64,000 nt of DNA from VAZQ01 sp963817015 (GCA_963817015.1 CAWFMV010000014.1:124001-188000); one strand, 5' to 3'; numbered from the stretch's first letter, positions 29,539 through 39,447 are shown. Made by a program: numbers and translations. Notes: a model not told the origin generated them from the sequence alone.

Positions 29539-30429
29539 TCAAATCCCGCGGTTATAGTAGTCGCAATAGCGCTCGACGTTCATCGGCAGATTGGCCGCGT
29601 AGTTGCCGAAGCTCTCGTACTTGGGCAGCTTGATGTCGCGCATCGCGTCGGCGTAGCACTTGCCCTGGCTCGCTGCTTCCTTCACCGCCGCCGAGAGATC
29701 CTGCAGATAGGAGAGCGCGGTGCGGGCATCGTCCTTGTTGCCGAGCCGGCCGCCGGGGCCGGGATGGCCGGGGATCATCCGCTCCCAGTCCATCGCGATC
29801 ACCTTCTTCAGCCCATCCTCGATGTCGGGCAGATAGTTGTCGGCCATGCCGCGGAACTGCACGCCGTTGAGCGGGATCCAGTCGACCGTGAAGATGATCT
29901 TCTCCTTCGGCAGCCGCATCACCAGCGTCGAGTCGGAATGGTTCTTGCCGACGTAATTGAGCTCGAGCGTGGTGCCGCCGAGCGTGATGTTGCGCTTGCT
30001 GCCGGTCACCACCTGGTCGGGGACCACAACGTCGGGATCCTTGACCTGTTGGATGCGGGCCTTGGCATTGGCGTGTGCGACGAAGGTCGCGCCCTTGTCC
30101 TTGAATGGCTTGCCGCCGGCGATATGGTCGAAGTGGCTGTGGCTGTAGATCACATAGCGGATCGGCGCCTTGGTGATCTTCTCGATCTCCTCGATATAGG
30201 CTTTCGCCGCCGGCCGGCGCAGCCCGATCGGATCGGTCGCGATCACGCCGGCGGGCGTGACGATGAACATCGACTGGTGGCCGCCGAAGCGGAAGATGTA
30301 GACGTTCTCGGTGCCCTCGACCTTGGTGGTGGCGAAGGGCGGCTGTGGTGGCTGCTGCGCCTGCGCGGTGGTGGCGAGCAGCGCCGCCAGGGCAGTAGCG
30401 GCAAGCCCGGCGATTGTTAGCTTAGGCAT
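29539..30429 (-). CDS. Exported metallo-beta-lactamase-fold hydrolase (second)
   Basis: This 296-residue protein has a signal peptide (cut after AQA, residue 24), a Gln/Pro-rich stretch, then MFIVTPAGVIATDPIG and the zinc motif YSHSHFDHIAGG, later GKNHSDST (third His) and IPGHPGPGG. The fold resembles soluble MBL lactonase/hydrolase-like proteins more than clinical beta-lactamases. The C-terminal Cys residues (GKCYADAM, ERYCDYY) may pair. AAGGAGAAG precedes the ATG at 30429. Same strand and direction as the previous hydrolase; both could act on a periplasmic compound handled by the neighbouring secreted proteins (inference). Confidence 0.83.
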   Translation of the reverse strand: MPKLTIAGLAATALAALLATTAQAQQPPQPPFATTKVEGTENVYIFRFGGHQSMFIVTPAGVIATDPIGLRRPAAKAYIEEIEKITKAPIRYVIYSHSHFDHIAGGKPFKDKGATFVAHANAKARIQQVKDPDVVVPDQVVTGSKRNITLGGTTLELNYVGKNHSDSTLVMRLPKEKIIFTVDWIPLNGVQFRGMADNYLPDIEDGLKKVIAMDWERMIPGHPGPGGRLGNKDDARTALSYLQDLSAAVKEAASQGKCYADAMRDIKLPKYESFGNYAANLPMNVERYCDYYNRGI

Positions 30430-30848
30430 CGTTGCTTCTCCTTGGGTTGTGATTTTTAAGAGCTGTGAAGATCGGAAAGGCACCGTCATGCTGGAGGGAT
30501 GTGCGACCGGACGGCCCAGTGCGGCGCGGGTCAACTTGCGTCGCCCGCCAACTTGCGTCGCCGACGTGAACCCCACATGACGCGCATTATTCCTTCTGGA
30601 TGCTGGACAGCATTCCGACGAGAACCGATCAGGTATCCCCAAAGCCGCAATAGCGGCGGCTCGGCCAGCTCGTAGATTTCTCGAGCTGTTTCTCGGCCAG
30701 CTCCCAGCGCTTGCCTTCGTACCCTCCCTTACTTTTTGTTACTGCGTTACCCGCTACACCACGGGCAAGCGCGGTGGTGCCCCCCCAAAGCAAAGGCGGG
30801 AGACAACCGTCTCCCGCCTCGATCATGAAAGCAATAGGCTAATCCGCG
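30430..30848. other. Intergenic region with a terminator near its right end
   Basis: About 420 bases upstream of the MBL gene and downstream of the next minus-strand gene. Apart from the hairpin at 30794-30819, a short minus-strand frame (about 30629-30826) reads GYEGKRWELAEKQLEK but has no ribosome site and overlaps the terminator, so I do not call a gene. No RNA gene seen. Confidence 0.5.
30794..30819 (-). terminator. Intrinsic terminator of the 30849-31643 gene
   Basis: Perfect 11-base stem AGGCGGGAGAC / GTCTCCCGCCT with a four-base loop. Read on the minus strand it is followed by TTTGCTTTGG. It lies 30 bases past the stop codon of the minus-strand gene. Confidence 0.7.
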
Positions 30849-31643
30849 CTATCGGGCCGGTGGCACGCCGCCGATGACACCCGCGATCTTCCAGGCGGCT
30901 CCTTCCTTGATGTAGCACACCTGGTCGCTCGCCAAAGGCAGCAGGGCGTCGGTCGGAATGAAGGCCGTCTTGCCCGACGGCGTGACGATGCGGATCATAT
31001 CGGAATTCACCGCGCCGGCTGGAGATTCATCCGGATAGGCGCGTATGAGGTGCAGGCCGAGTTTCTCGACCACCGGCGAGCTATCCTGTGCCTGTGCCCG
31101 CGCCTCGATCCCTTCTTTGGTCGGGTATCCCCATTCCGCCGGATCGGTTTGTGTCGACGTCACCAGCTCCTCGAACGCCTTGTCGTCGAGGGTGGGCTCG
31201 GCGGGCGCGCAGATCACTCCGGCATGATCGGGATCATTGATCGGCTCAGCGGTTGGCTCGCCGGCAAAGCCGGCAAGCAGATCCCAGCCGGGCGGATCCT
31301 GGCCTTCGAGGCCGATAGCCTTCGACAGGTTATCGATCGGCTGCTTGTTCTTCTCGGCGATGTCCTTGCCTTCTGGAATCCAGAAGAATTTCTGCGCAAT
31401 GATGCGCGCGAGCGCGGCCCGGTCCTTCTTCTCCGCGATCCCGGCAAGCTGCTGACGGAACGTCGCAAAGGTGGCGTCGCCCACCGGCTGCGGCAGCTTC
31501 ACCGGAACCGGCTTATAGGCCTTGGGTGGAGCGAGCTGCGGTTGCTGCGGCTGTTGTGGCTGCTGGGCAATTGCCGCAGGCGGAGCCAGCGCGAGAAACA
31601 GGACGGCCAATGCCGTGACGGTCGAGGAGAGGATACGCATCAT
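30849..31643 (-). CDS. Exported protein of unknown function with a Gln-Pro repeat
   Basis: This 264-residue protein has a signal peptide (cut near AIAQ, residue 25), a QQPQQPQQPQ tract, then AFATFRQQLAGIAEKKDRAALARII and FFWIPEGKDIAEKNK. The last 80 residues (VVEKLGLHLIRAYPDE, IRIVTPSGKTAFIP, DQVCYIKEGAAWKIAGVIGG) look like a small SH3-type barrel. Two cysteines may pair. First of two adjacent ATGs chosen, five bases after CCGGAGAA. I do not recognise a function; similar proteins occur in Bradyrhizobium as exported hypotheticals. Confidence 0.65.
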   Translation of the reverse strand: MMRILSSTVTALAVLFLALAPPAAIAQQPQQPQQPQLAPPKAYKPVPVKLPQPVGDATFATFRQQLAGIAEKKDRAALARIIAQKFFWIPEGKDIAEKNKQPIDNLSKAIGLEGQDPPGWDLLAGFAGEPTAEPINDPDHAGVICAPAEPTLDDKAFEELVTSTQTDPAEWGYPTKEGIEARAQAQDSSPVVEKLGLHLIRAYPDESPAGAVNSDMIRIVTPSGKTAFIPTDALLPLASDQVCYIKEGAAWKIAGVIGGVPPAR

Positions 31644-32120
31644 CGGTTCTCCGGATTCAAGCTCACAGGATTCATTTCCATGTTGCGACACAATTGAGAC
31701 GACCATGCGGCGCGGAAGGTTCAGAGGGAATTTTAGGGGCCTTCAACACCAGCGGAACTGAAGCGAGTCAACGCGATTTTTACGCGACCGAGGGCGGTCG
31801 CCTGCCAAGCGTCGCTGCCAAAGCCGGCGCAGGGTGTGGCACATCCGGCCGGTCGTGAAAAGTGCGTTGACCGCCTGCCAGCGCAGACGCACTGGTGCCC
31901 CGTTTACGAAGCTCGCGATACATCTCAGCGCATTGTCGGGCACGAGCTTTGGAAACAAAGGGGCACTAGCAACTCTATGATTCTAGTACCGCTTTTCGAT
32001 TTGAAGTTCCTAACAGAGTTTGCTGCGAGTGGTGTAGGAACTTCAGATCGGCGGCACTAGCCTGGGTGTGGGATATGGTTGGAACACCCCGCCGAAGTCT
32101 CAACAATTACGGTGTCTTAT
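31644..32120. other. Intergenic region between divergent genes
   Basis: Nearly 480 bases without a convincing gene. Its right two thirds hold a nested set of inverted repeats (listed separately). Confidence 0.5.
31892..32060. repeat. Two consecutive long inverted repeats
   Basis: IR1 spans 31892-31969: CTGGTGCCCCgtTTacgAAGCTCG pairs imperfectly with CGAGCTTTGGAAAC and GGGGCACTAG. IR2 spans 31983-32060: CTAGTACCGC, CGAT and TGAAGTTCCTA on the left match the reverse complement of TAGGAACTTCA, ATCG and GCGGCACTAG on the right, with four extra bases in the left arm. Both units begin and end with CTAG-like ends, suggesting a small mobile palindromic unit. Confidence 0.55.
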
Positions 32121-32480
32121 ATGCCATCGATGCTGCTCTCGCCGTTTCTGCTGCCCATCCTGCTGCTGATCGGTTCCAACGTGTTCATGACGATGGCCTG
32201 GTACGGGCACCTGCGCTTCAAGGAGACGCCGCTCATGGGCGTGATCTTGGTGAGCTGGCTGATCGCGTTTGTGGAATACTGCATGGCGGTGCCTGCCAAT
32301 AGATTAGGCAGCGCGGTCTATACGACCGCCCAGCTCAAAACCATCCAGGAAGTCATCACCCTGCTGGTGTTTGCGGCTTTCTCCGTTCTCTATCTCAAGG
32401 AGCCTATCACCTGGAATTACGCCATCGGCTTTGTGCTGGTGGCGGCCGGCGCTTTCTTCATTTTTCGCGGACCGCTGTGA
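32121..32480 (+). CDS. DUF486-family small membrane protein
   Basis: This 119-residue protein has four hydrophobic segments: LSPFLLPILLLIGSNVFMTMAW, MGVILVSWLIAFVEYC, EVITLLVFAAFSVLYL and YAIGFVLVAAGAFFIF. The pattern NVFMTMAWYGHL, and VPANRLG followed by LKTIQEVITL, is that of the DUF486 (DMT-like, EmrE-sized) family. Function unknown, possibly a small transporter. The ATG at 32121 is preferred to an earlier one at 32079 because it places the first helix at the N-terminus. Confidence 0.8.
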   Translation: MPSMLLSPFLLPILLLIGSNVFMTMAWYGHLRFKETPLMGVILVSWLIAFVEYCMAVPANRLGSAVYTTAQLKTIQEVITLLVFAAFSVLYLKEPITWNYAIGFVLVAAGAFFIFRGPL

Positions 32481-32573
32481 AGCTGCGGTTGCCCGGAACT
32501 CGCTAGGCTGGCAGTTACTCTCGCGTGCCAAATTTAGATTAATCTTAGAGCAGATAGGTGGAGATGATTTGTA

Positions 32574-33106
32574 ATGACATGGTGGGAGCTGCGCCGGCGG
32601 TTGCCCGGTCAAGCTCCGCTGCTAACGCTGGCTGCGTCGTCTGAATGCGGAACCATCGCGGCGTTGCTGGTCGTTCTCTTTCTTCCTTCATTCGTGGCGA
32701 CATCGGCGGCACAGTCCGTCAACGCCATTGCGGCTGCGATGATGCCGCCCGCGGTCGCGGCCATAACGCTTGGCCTCAACGTTGCCGGTGCGCGGGCTCA
32801 TTGCATCGCTGATCACCGATCCTATCGGGCTCGCGCCCGTCCAGGTGCTGGACGGTATCGGTGCCGGCATGCTCGGCGTTGCGGTACCGGGATTGGTCGC
32901 GCGCATCCTCGCCGGTACCGGTCATGTGAATGCCGGTCTTGGCGCCGCCATGACGATGCAAGGCATTGGCGCATCCTTGAGCGCAACGGTCGGGCGGGCT
33001 GGCCGCCGAGCATCTGGGTTACGCGGCTGCGTTCCTGGTGCTGGCTGGGATCGCGGTGTTGGCGCTGCGCTCTGGGGTGGCTCGTCCCGGCCGGCGCTTG
33101 CGGTGA
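32574..33106 (+). pseudogene. Remnant of a major-facilitator transporter (C-terminal part)
   Basis: Three frames joined in order give helices of an MFS protein: FVATSAAQSVNAIAAAMMPPAVAAITLGL, then LITDPIGLAPVQVLDGIGAGMLGVAVPGLVA, HVNAGLGAAMTMQGIGASLS, and LAAEHLGYAAAFLVLAGIAVLAL to a stop at 33106. Frame changes lie near 32790 and 32995. The N-terminal half of a 400-residue transporter is missing, and the start resembles no MFS N-terminus, so this is a truncated relic even if the frame changes are sequence errors. Confidence 0.65.
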
Positions 33107-33291
33107 CGCGCCGGCATCTGCGCAGACAAGCCAATTGCGGCCCTGAAGCAGCACCACGACGCTGGCGCCGGAAAAGCTGTCAATTTGTTCATACGTTGCA
33201 ATAATTTAATGAAGCCGCGGTGCCTCGCTTTCGACATGAGCGCTTTGAATGGTGTAGAAGGGTGGGGCGAGTCGAGCGGGCAATCACGCGC

Positions 33292-34769
33292 ATGGCTCTT
33301 GATTCCAAAGCAGAAGCAACTCTCGCACTGAATCGTTTTGGTCTCGGGCCGCGCACCGGCTCGATTGCGGCCATTGCGTCCGATCCGCGCGGTGCGCTGA
33401 TCGCCGAGCTTGATCGGCAAAGCGCTGGTCGTATCCAAAATCCCGAGCTGATGAGCAGCGGCGTGGCGACGCGCGCCGCATTCGCATTCCAGCAGGCCCA
33501 GCGCGAGCTGCGTCGCAACGCCAAGTCGGCGCCGAAGGAAAGCCAAGAAACCAAAGACGCCGCCAAGGACGTCGCAAAGGATGCAGCGGCGCCTGCACCC
33601 GCGGGTCCAACGCCGGCGCGGCCAAGGCACCTGAACCCAAGCCTGATCCCAAGCCCAATGCCGGCATCGCGCCGCAGCAGATCTATCTCGACGAGGCCAA
33701 GGCGCGGCTGACGACGGCGCTCGATGCCGAGATTGGTTTTGTGGAGCGGCTCGCCTGGTTCTGGTCGAACCATTTCTGCGTGTCGGCCGACAAGTTCGGC
33801 GTGCGCCCGATCGCGGGCGCGTTCGAGCGCGAGGCGATCCGCGCCAATGTGCTCGGCCGCTTCGTCGACATGCTGCGCGCGGTCGAGACACATCCCGCGA
33901 TGCTGCTCTATCTCGACAACGCGCGCTCGATTGGCCCGACCTCGCAGGCCGGCAAGAATCGCGGTCGCGGTCTGAACGAGAATCTCGCGCGCGAGATTCT
34001 CGAGCTGCATACGCTCGGCGTGCGCACGGTCTACACCCAGGACGATGTCACGGCCTTCGCCAAGGTCATCACCGGCTGGAGCATTGTTCCGCTGGCGCAG
34101 GATCCGGAGCGCGGCGGCGAGTTCACGTTCAATCCGCGCATGCACGAGCCGGGAACGCAGACGATCATTGGCGAGGCCTATGCCGACGCGGGCTTCGATC
34201 AGGGCCGCCGCGTGCTCGCCGATCTGGCTCGCCATCCCGCCACCGCCCAGCACGTGGCGCACAAGCTCGCGAAGCATTTCGTTGCCGACGATCCCGCGCT
34301 TGCGCTGGTCGAGCGGCTGGCCAAGCGCTTCCGCGACACCGAAGGCGATCTCAAGGAAGTCGCCAAGGCGCTGGTCGCCTCGCCCGAAGCCTGGGCGACG
34401 CCGCGTGGCAAGCTGCGCCGGCCGACCGAATGGATCGTGGCTTCGCTGCGCGCCACAGGCGTGAACGTGACGGATGTTCGTCCGGTCATGCAGGCGCAGA
34501 ACCTTCTTGGCGAGCCGCTGTGGCGGCCGCCGGCGCCCAATGGCTTTGCGGACGATGACGCGACCTGGCTCGACGGGCTCTCGCAGCGGCTCGATGTCGC
34601 CAACCAGATGGCGACGCGCATCGCTGCCGCCGCCGATCCGAATGCCGTGTTCGAAGAGGCGCTCGCCCCGATCGCATCAGCCGAGACCAAGCGGACGGTG
34701 GCACGCGCTGAAAGCCGCACGCAGGCGCTGGCGCTGTTGCTGATGGCGCCCGAATTCCAACGGAGATGA
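33292..34769 (+). CDS. DUF1800-family protein, one frame break
   Basis: The N-terminus ALNRFGLGPRTGSIAAIASDPRGAL is typical of DUF1800. After an Ala/Lys/Pro-rich linker the frame changes near 33605 (one base lost). It continues RLTTALDAEIGFVERLAWFWSNHF, LLYLDNARSIGP, NENLAREILELHTLGV, YTQDDVTAFAKVITGW and LAKHFVADDP. DUF1800 genes nearly always precede a DUF1501 gene, as here (62-base gap). Their role is unknown; an outer-surface or periplasmic function has been suggested because DUF1501 carries an export signal. Start at 33292 is the first ATG before the domain. Confidence 0.85.
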
Positions 34770-34831
34770 CGTGGCGGCCGGCCGCAATGCGCGAGCCGGA
34801 TCGGCCCGATGAGATAGCAGAGAGACAGGTC

Positions 34832-36069
34832 ATGACCACCAACCTGCATGCTCCAACCCGACGGCATTTGCTGCTCGTCTCCGGCACGCTGTTCGCCTGG
34901 GCGCATCTGCCGAAGGTTGCACTCGCCGAAGGCCGCGATCCGCGCCTCCTCGTGATCGTGCTGCGCGGTGCGCTCGACGGGCTTGCGGCGGTGGCGCCGG
35001 TCGGCGACCCGGATTGGATGGCGCTGCGCGGCGACAAGGCGCTCACGCTTGCGGGCAAGACGCCGGGGCTCGCGCTCGACGCCATGTTTGCGCTCAATCC
35101 GGCGATGCCGAATCTGCATCGGCTCTACCAGGCCGGCGCCGCCACCATCGTGCATGCGGCGGCGACGCCCTATCGCGAGCGCTCGCATTTCGACGGCCAG
35201 GATGTGCTCGAAAGCGGGCTTGCGCGTCCCGGCGCGGTCTCGACCGGCTGGCTCAATCGCGCGCTCGCGGCGCTCGAGCCCGCGGGCAGTGCCAATCCGG
35301 CGCGCTCCAACGCGCGCAATGCGTTCGCGGTCGGCCCGATCGCGCCGCTGGTCGTGCGCGGGCCGGCGCCGGTTCTGTCATGGACGCCGCCGCGGCTGCC
35401 GCCGGCGAGCGACGACACCGCGATGCGGCTGCTTGATCTCTATCGCCACGCGGATCCGGCGCTCGCGCGCGTGCTGGAGGAGCGCATGGGTCTCGCCGAG
35501 ATCGCGCGCGGCTGTGGACGACAAGTCGCGGCCCGCCGCCGCCGCGCAGGTGCGTGCCTTCTTTACGGAAGCGGCCGGCACCGCGGCGAAGTTCATGGCG
35601 CGGCCGGATGGCCCGCGCATCGGCGCGCTCGCCCTCGATGGCTGGGATACGCACGCCAATGAAGGCGCGCTCGACGGCCGGCTTGCGGCGCTGCTTGGTG
35701 CGCTCGACGGCGCCATCGCGGCGATCGAGACCAACATGGGCGATGCGTGGCGCGAGACGCGTCGTCGCGGTCATCACCGAGTTCGGCCGCACCGCGCGCA
35801 TCAACGGCACCGACGGCACCGATCACGGCACCGGCACGGTCGCGCTGCTGGCCGGCGGCGCGCTCAAGGGCGGCCGCGTCGTCGCCGACTGGCCCGGCCT
35901 CAAGGAAGCGAACCTGCACGAAAAGCGCGACCTCAAGGCGACCACCGATCTGCGCGCCGTGCTCAAGGGCCTGCTGCGCGATCACTTGCGCGTCGAGGAA
36001 GCCGCGCTCGCCAGCAAGGTGTTCCCCGAGAGCAGCGCGGTGAAGCCGGTCACGGGCCTGCTGGCGTAG
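34832..36069 (+). CDS. DUF1501-family protein, two frame breaks
   Basis: The N-terminus THLHAPTRRHLLLVSGTLF-like (actual MTTNLHAPTRRHLLL) is a twin-arginine-type signal. The DUF1501 core follows: LLVIVLRGALDGLAAVAPVGD, SHFDGQDVLESG, and LALDGWDTHANEGALDGRLA, the latter after a frame change near 35515. A second change near 35755 leads to VVAVITEFGRTARINGTDGTDHGTG, the sulfatase-like metal-site block of this family. Joined length is about 412 residues. Partner of the DUF1800 gene upstream; ACAGGTC is a weak ribosome site. Confidence 0.84.
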
Positions 36070-36093
36070 GCGAGCAGTCAGCCCGAGGCCTGC

Positions 36094-36561
36094 ATGATCA
36101 TCGTGCCGGGCGACTTCGAGAATTCGCAGTTGCTGGCACTGTTGCGCCTGCACCTCGCGGGCATGCACGCGACCTCGCCGCCGGGAAGCGTCAACGCGTT
36201 CGACCTGTCGGGTCTCAAGGCCCCCGATATCAGCGTCTACACCGCGTGGCGTGACGACAAGCTGCTTGGCATGGCGGCCCTCAAGGAGCTCGATGGCGCC
36301 ACGGGCGAGATCAAATCAATGCGCACCGATCCGGCGCATTTGCGCGAAGGTGTCGCCAAAGCGCTGCTCGATCATATCCTCAACGTCGCCAGAGCGCGCG
36401 GCTATCGGCGCCTGAGCCTCGAAACCGGCTCAGGCGAGGCATTCGAGCCTGCGCTCGCGCTCTACCGCAAGAACGGCTTCGTCAATGGCGAGGCGTTTGG
36501 CGGCTACGACGCGACCTCTTTCAATCAGTTCCTGCATCTTGATCTTGAGAGATGGTCTTGA
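36094..36561 (+). CDS. GNAT-family N-acetyltransferase
   Basis: This 155-residue protein has the acetyl-CoA loop in IKSMRTDPAHLREGVAKALLDHIL (motif A) and a C-terminal SLETGSGEAFEPALALYRKNGF, typical of small GNAT proteins such as the YsnE/PhnO-like group. It transfers an acetyl group to an unknown amine. It starts 24 bases after the DUF1501 stop, probably by chance of packing. Confidence 0.85.
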   Translation: MIIVPGDFENSQLLALLRLHLAGMHATSPPGSVNAFDLSGLKAPDISVYTAWRDDKLLGMAALKELDGATGEIKSMRTDPAHLREGVAKALLDHILNVARARGYRRLSLETGSGEAFEPALALYRKNGFVNGEAFGGYDATSFNQFLHLDLERWS

Positions 36562-36645
36562 GCAGCCTTGTGGTTGGAACATAAGGCGTTTACGTCGTCT
36601 TCGACGGGCTTTGGGCGCGAGCTAAGATTGCTGGGATGAGCCGTT

Positions 36646-38073
36646 ATGTTTGCCAGAGGACTCGAAGCGCTCCTCGCTGATGAGGCAAGGAAGACCGGTC
36701 TAGCTCAACGTTCACCTGACGACTTGCCGCAGCGTTTCGAGAGTTTACGCGGTTACGCGTTACTCCCAAGGGGCCGTGAGAAGAACGTCAAACATCTGTC
36801 TTTCCCGGAAATCGTCGCTGGAATTCTCTCTCTGGCGACAGTCAAGCCAGGCTTCGCTGGGTTTGCGGCCGAAGTTCTAGGGTCCCTCTCTCCGGTTGGT
36901 GGGACTGATGCGTCCTTTAAAGGTAGCGGCACGTTTGGCAAAGCTATTGAACGCCTACTTGAAGACCCTGCTACATCAAATTCGCTTCTTGAGGTTCGCG
37001 TCTCGGACAGCGAAATCTACACAAACTCCCATGGCCGAGCGACAATTGTCTATCGCTCCGGCGACAACATCTTTACCGCTCACTACGGGAGTCATTTGGC
37101 GCGCTCCGCGCTTGAGCCCGGTGCCGAGAAGACCTTCAATTCCCGCGACTTCATATCCTCGGTCGTAACGGAAATGGTCTTCTATCCACCTTTCTTCCGT
37201 CGGCTCGCCAATCAGCTAAAGAGAGAAGCGTCATTGCCGCCGGTAGTCATTCCCATTGATCCGCGGGATGAGGACGAGGAAGCCAGAAAAGAGGAACGCG
37301 CGGAGCGCTTAGGGCTCAAGCCAAATTCAAGCTTCTTGAATGCGGGCGTCGATAGCCAGGTGACGTGGCCTCGGGAAGAAACGGTTGTCATCTTCGAAGG
37401 CTACAAATTGATCCTGCTTCCCAAGACACGGGAGAATACAACGTCCGTCCACATTGACCTTCACGGGCAGCGTATCAGTTCAGAGGACGCGCTGACACTC
37501 ATGAACCGCTTTCTGAGCCTGATGACGTGGTGTGACGACCAGTTTGCGATTTGCCAATATGGTTGGTCTGGAAATCCGATTCCGGTCGCCGTACGGAAGC
37601 GCGACCTCGCCTTCACGACGGCCACCCATTGGACTTTCGATCGCAAAATTCCGAGGTCGCCGGAAGCACGGAAGGCGCTGGCGATTTATCGGGAGGCGCG
37701 CAATGCCCAACAGAACTACCTCATCAGCTACGCCGTGCTTTCCTACTGCAAGATCGTTGAACTACGGCATAAAGGGAAGTCGGAAGCGAGAACCTGGTTC
37801 GGCAAGAACTATGAAGCGCTCAAGCAGGGCACGAACCTCTCCCGTGAAATTGGAAGCTTCGAGAAGGCTTGTGGCACAGAGAAGCCTCATGATTATCTCT
37901 ACCGCGCCTGCCGCACAGCGGTCGCCCATGCCAACAAGCCATTTTCTACGGACCCCGACGACCTTCACGAACTAAGGCGGCTTCATGTTGCCGCCGACAT
38001 TCTCCAGGCTCTGGCGCGCCGCTTTATCGCCAATGAATTGGGCGTGTCCGATTGTTCTTTCGATGGGACCTAA
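36646..38073 (+). CDS. Uncharacterised protein with a HEPN-like C-terminal R-x4-H motif
   Basis: This 475-residue, intact protein has a composition less GC-biased than its neighbours. Residues 1-200 carry no known motif. A central acidic/basic helix (DEDEEARKEERAERLG) leads to a beta-rich part with TTATHWTFDRKI, then a helical C-terminus: YAVLSYCKIVELRHKGKSEARTWF and YRACRTAVAHAN. R423-x4-H428 followed by helices is the arrangement of Apea-like HEPN ribonuclease domains. Some proteins annotated MauJ-like have a similar end. A role in defence is possible but unproven. It stands alone, with no toxin-antitoxin partner. No clear ribosome site at the ATG. Confidence 0.5.
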   Translation: MFARGLEALLADEARKTGLAQRSPDDLPQRFESLRGYALLPRGREKNVKHLSFPEIVAGILSLATVKPGFAGFAAEVLGSLSPVGGTDASFKGSGTFGKAIERLLEDPATSNSLLEVRVSDSEIYTNSHGRATIVYRSGDNIFTAHYGSHLARSALEPGAEKTFNSRDFISSVVTEMVFYPPFFRRLANQLKREASLPPVVIPIDPRDEDEEARKEERAERLGLKPNSSFLNAGVDSQVTWPREETVVIFEGYKLILLPKTRENTTSVHIDLHGQRISSEDALTLMNRFLSLMTWCDDQFAICQYGWSGNPIPVAVRKRDLAFTTATHWTFDRKIPRSPEARKALAIYREARNAQQNYLISYAVLSYCKIVELRHKGKSEARTWFGKNYEALKQGTNLSREIGSFEKACGTEKPHDYLYRACRTAVAHANKPFSTDPDDLHELRRLHVAADILQALARRFIANELGVSDCSFDGT

Positions 38074-38126
38074 AGTGCGCCGCCACCCCCTGCGGAGAGG
38101 AGGGAGTGTGCCGCTAGGCGAGACGA

Positions 38127-39447
38127 TTACCGCGCCCGCGTCGGCTGCCCGGTCGCTTCCATCTCGGCGAGCACATCAGCGAGCGGCCAGCCGGTGAGAT
38201 TGACGAGGTTCTGCGCCTCCTGCTCGAAGCGCTTCGGCAGCTCCGCGCGATACTTCGCGCCGGCCTCACAGCTCGTTGGCGCCTTTCCAGGGATGGTTGA
38301 GCACATAGCGGCCCTGGAAGTTCGAGCGGTCGCGCGTTTCCGTCAGCACCAGGTCCTCCGGGAAGCTCTGCGCATCGTAGCGCACGTGCAGCCGCGTCAC
38401 ATAGGCGTTGGCGCCCTGCACCGAGCGGAACGGCTTGTCGTCGTCGCTGGCGATCCAGCGCGCGCCAAGCTCGACCAGCTCCTTGCTGCTCATGGGATCG
38501 GCCGCGCAGGGGTCGCACCAGGCCATGTCCCAGGCATATTCGACGAAGACTGCCCGCATGTTCTCGCGCGCGACGGCGCGGTCGAACATCGACTTGTAGA
38601 AGGTCGGGAAGTCGTCCTTCACGAACAGCGGCACGTTGATGTCCGAGGGCAGCTTGACGGTGCGATAGTTCGCGGTCTCGACCCGGCCGTTGCGGGTCAA
38701 TGCCAAGATGATCAGGTCCTGCGGGCCATTTGCGTTCACGGTGCCGAGCCGGATCGGCAGCATGAATTTCGGCGTCTCGTAGCGCACCTGCAGCGGCCGC
38801 AGATAGCTGTTGCCAAGCTTCGCCATGCGGTCGAGATTTATCTTGGCGATGAAGAAGCGCATCTTCTGCTTGATGTAGCTGCCGAGCACGACGTCGGCGC
38901 CCGCGGGAATACGATAACCGTTGTCGTTGAGGAAGTTGACAAGGCCGTCGCTCTCCTGCGCGGAGAGGATCGACACGTCGTATTCACCGACGTCGTAGTT
39001 GGCCTCGATGGTCACGCCGCGATAGCGGCTCGCGAGCTGCACGGTTGTTGTGGCGGGTGCCGCGCCCCTCGTCGGGGAAAGCTGCGCCATCGGCATGAGC
39101 AGAGGCGTGCACGGATCGCCGTCGTGATATTCGACCAGCCGCGGCGCCGTGTAGCCGTCGAGATGGTCGATGGTCTTCATGTCGACCACGCCGATCTGCT
39201 TGCGCTCGATGAAGGTCGGCACCGGAATGACGACCGCGAATTCCTTCGGCTGGCCTTCATAGTCGCTCGCCATGGTGATCGCGGTGGTGTTGCCGTCACG
39301 CGTCAGCACGACCTTCGATGACTTGTTGAACAATTTGGAATCGGCCTTGGCGACATAGAAGCCGCAGAAGGCGGCGGCGGGTCCCGCGATCGCGGCCAGC
39401 ACGGCAAGGACTGCGACGGTGGTCTTCAGGCGCGACGAGGCTTTCAT
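38127..39447 (-). CDS. DUF2330-family exported protein, one frame break near the C-terminus
   Basis: Signal peptide cut after AAA (residue 26), then FCGFYVAKADSKLFNKSSKVVLTRDGNTT, the start typical of DUF2330, followed by FAVVIPVPT, SILSAQESDGLVNFLNDNGY and FFIAKINLDRM. One base too many near 38268 puts the last 47 residues (KYRAELPKRFEQEAQNLVNLTGW, ending QPTRAR) in another frame. Its ATG overlaps the stop of the upstream RnfD-like gene (ATGA), so the two are translationally coupled. Function unknown. Confidence 0.82.

Noticed and set aside
30629..30826. Short minus-strand frame in the gap beside the MBL gene.
   Set aside because: It spans the terminator hairpin, lacks a ribosome site and has biased composition; no family resemblance.
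32003..32045. GAAGTTCCTA...TAGGAACTTC arms identical to the outer part of a yeast FRT site, suggesting an engineered scar.
   Set aside because: The spacer is 22 bases, not the FRT core, and the palindrome extends outward with natural CTAG-ended arms and an indel; a native inverted repeat explains it better.
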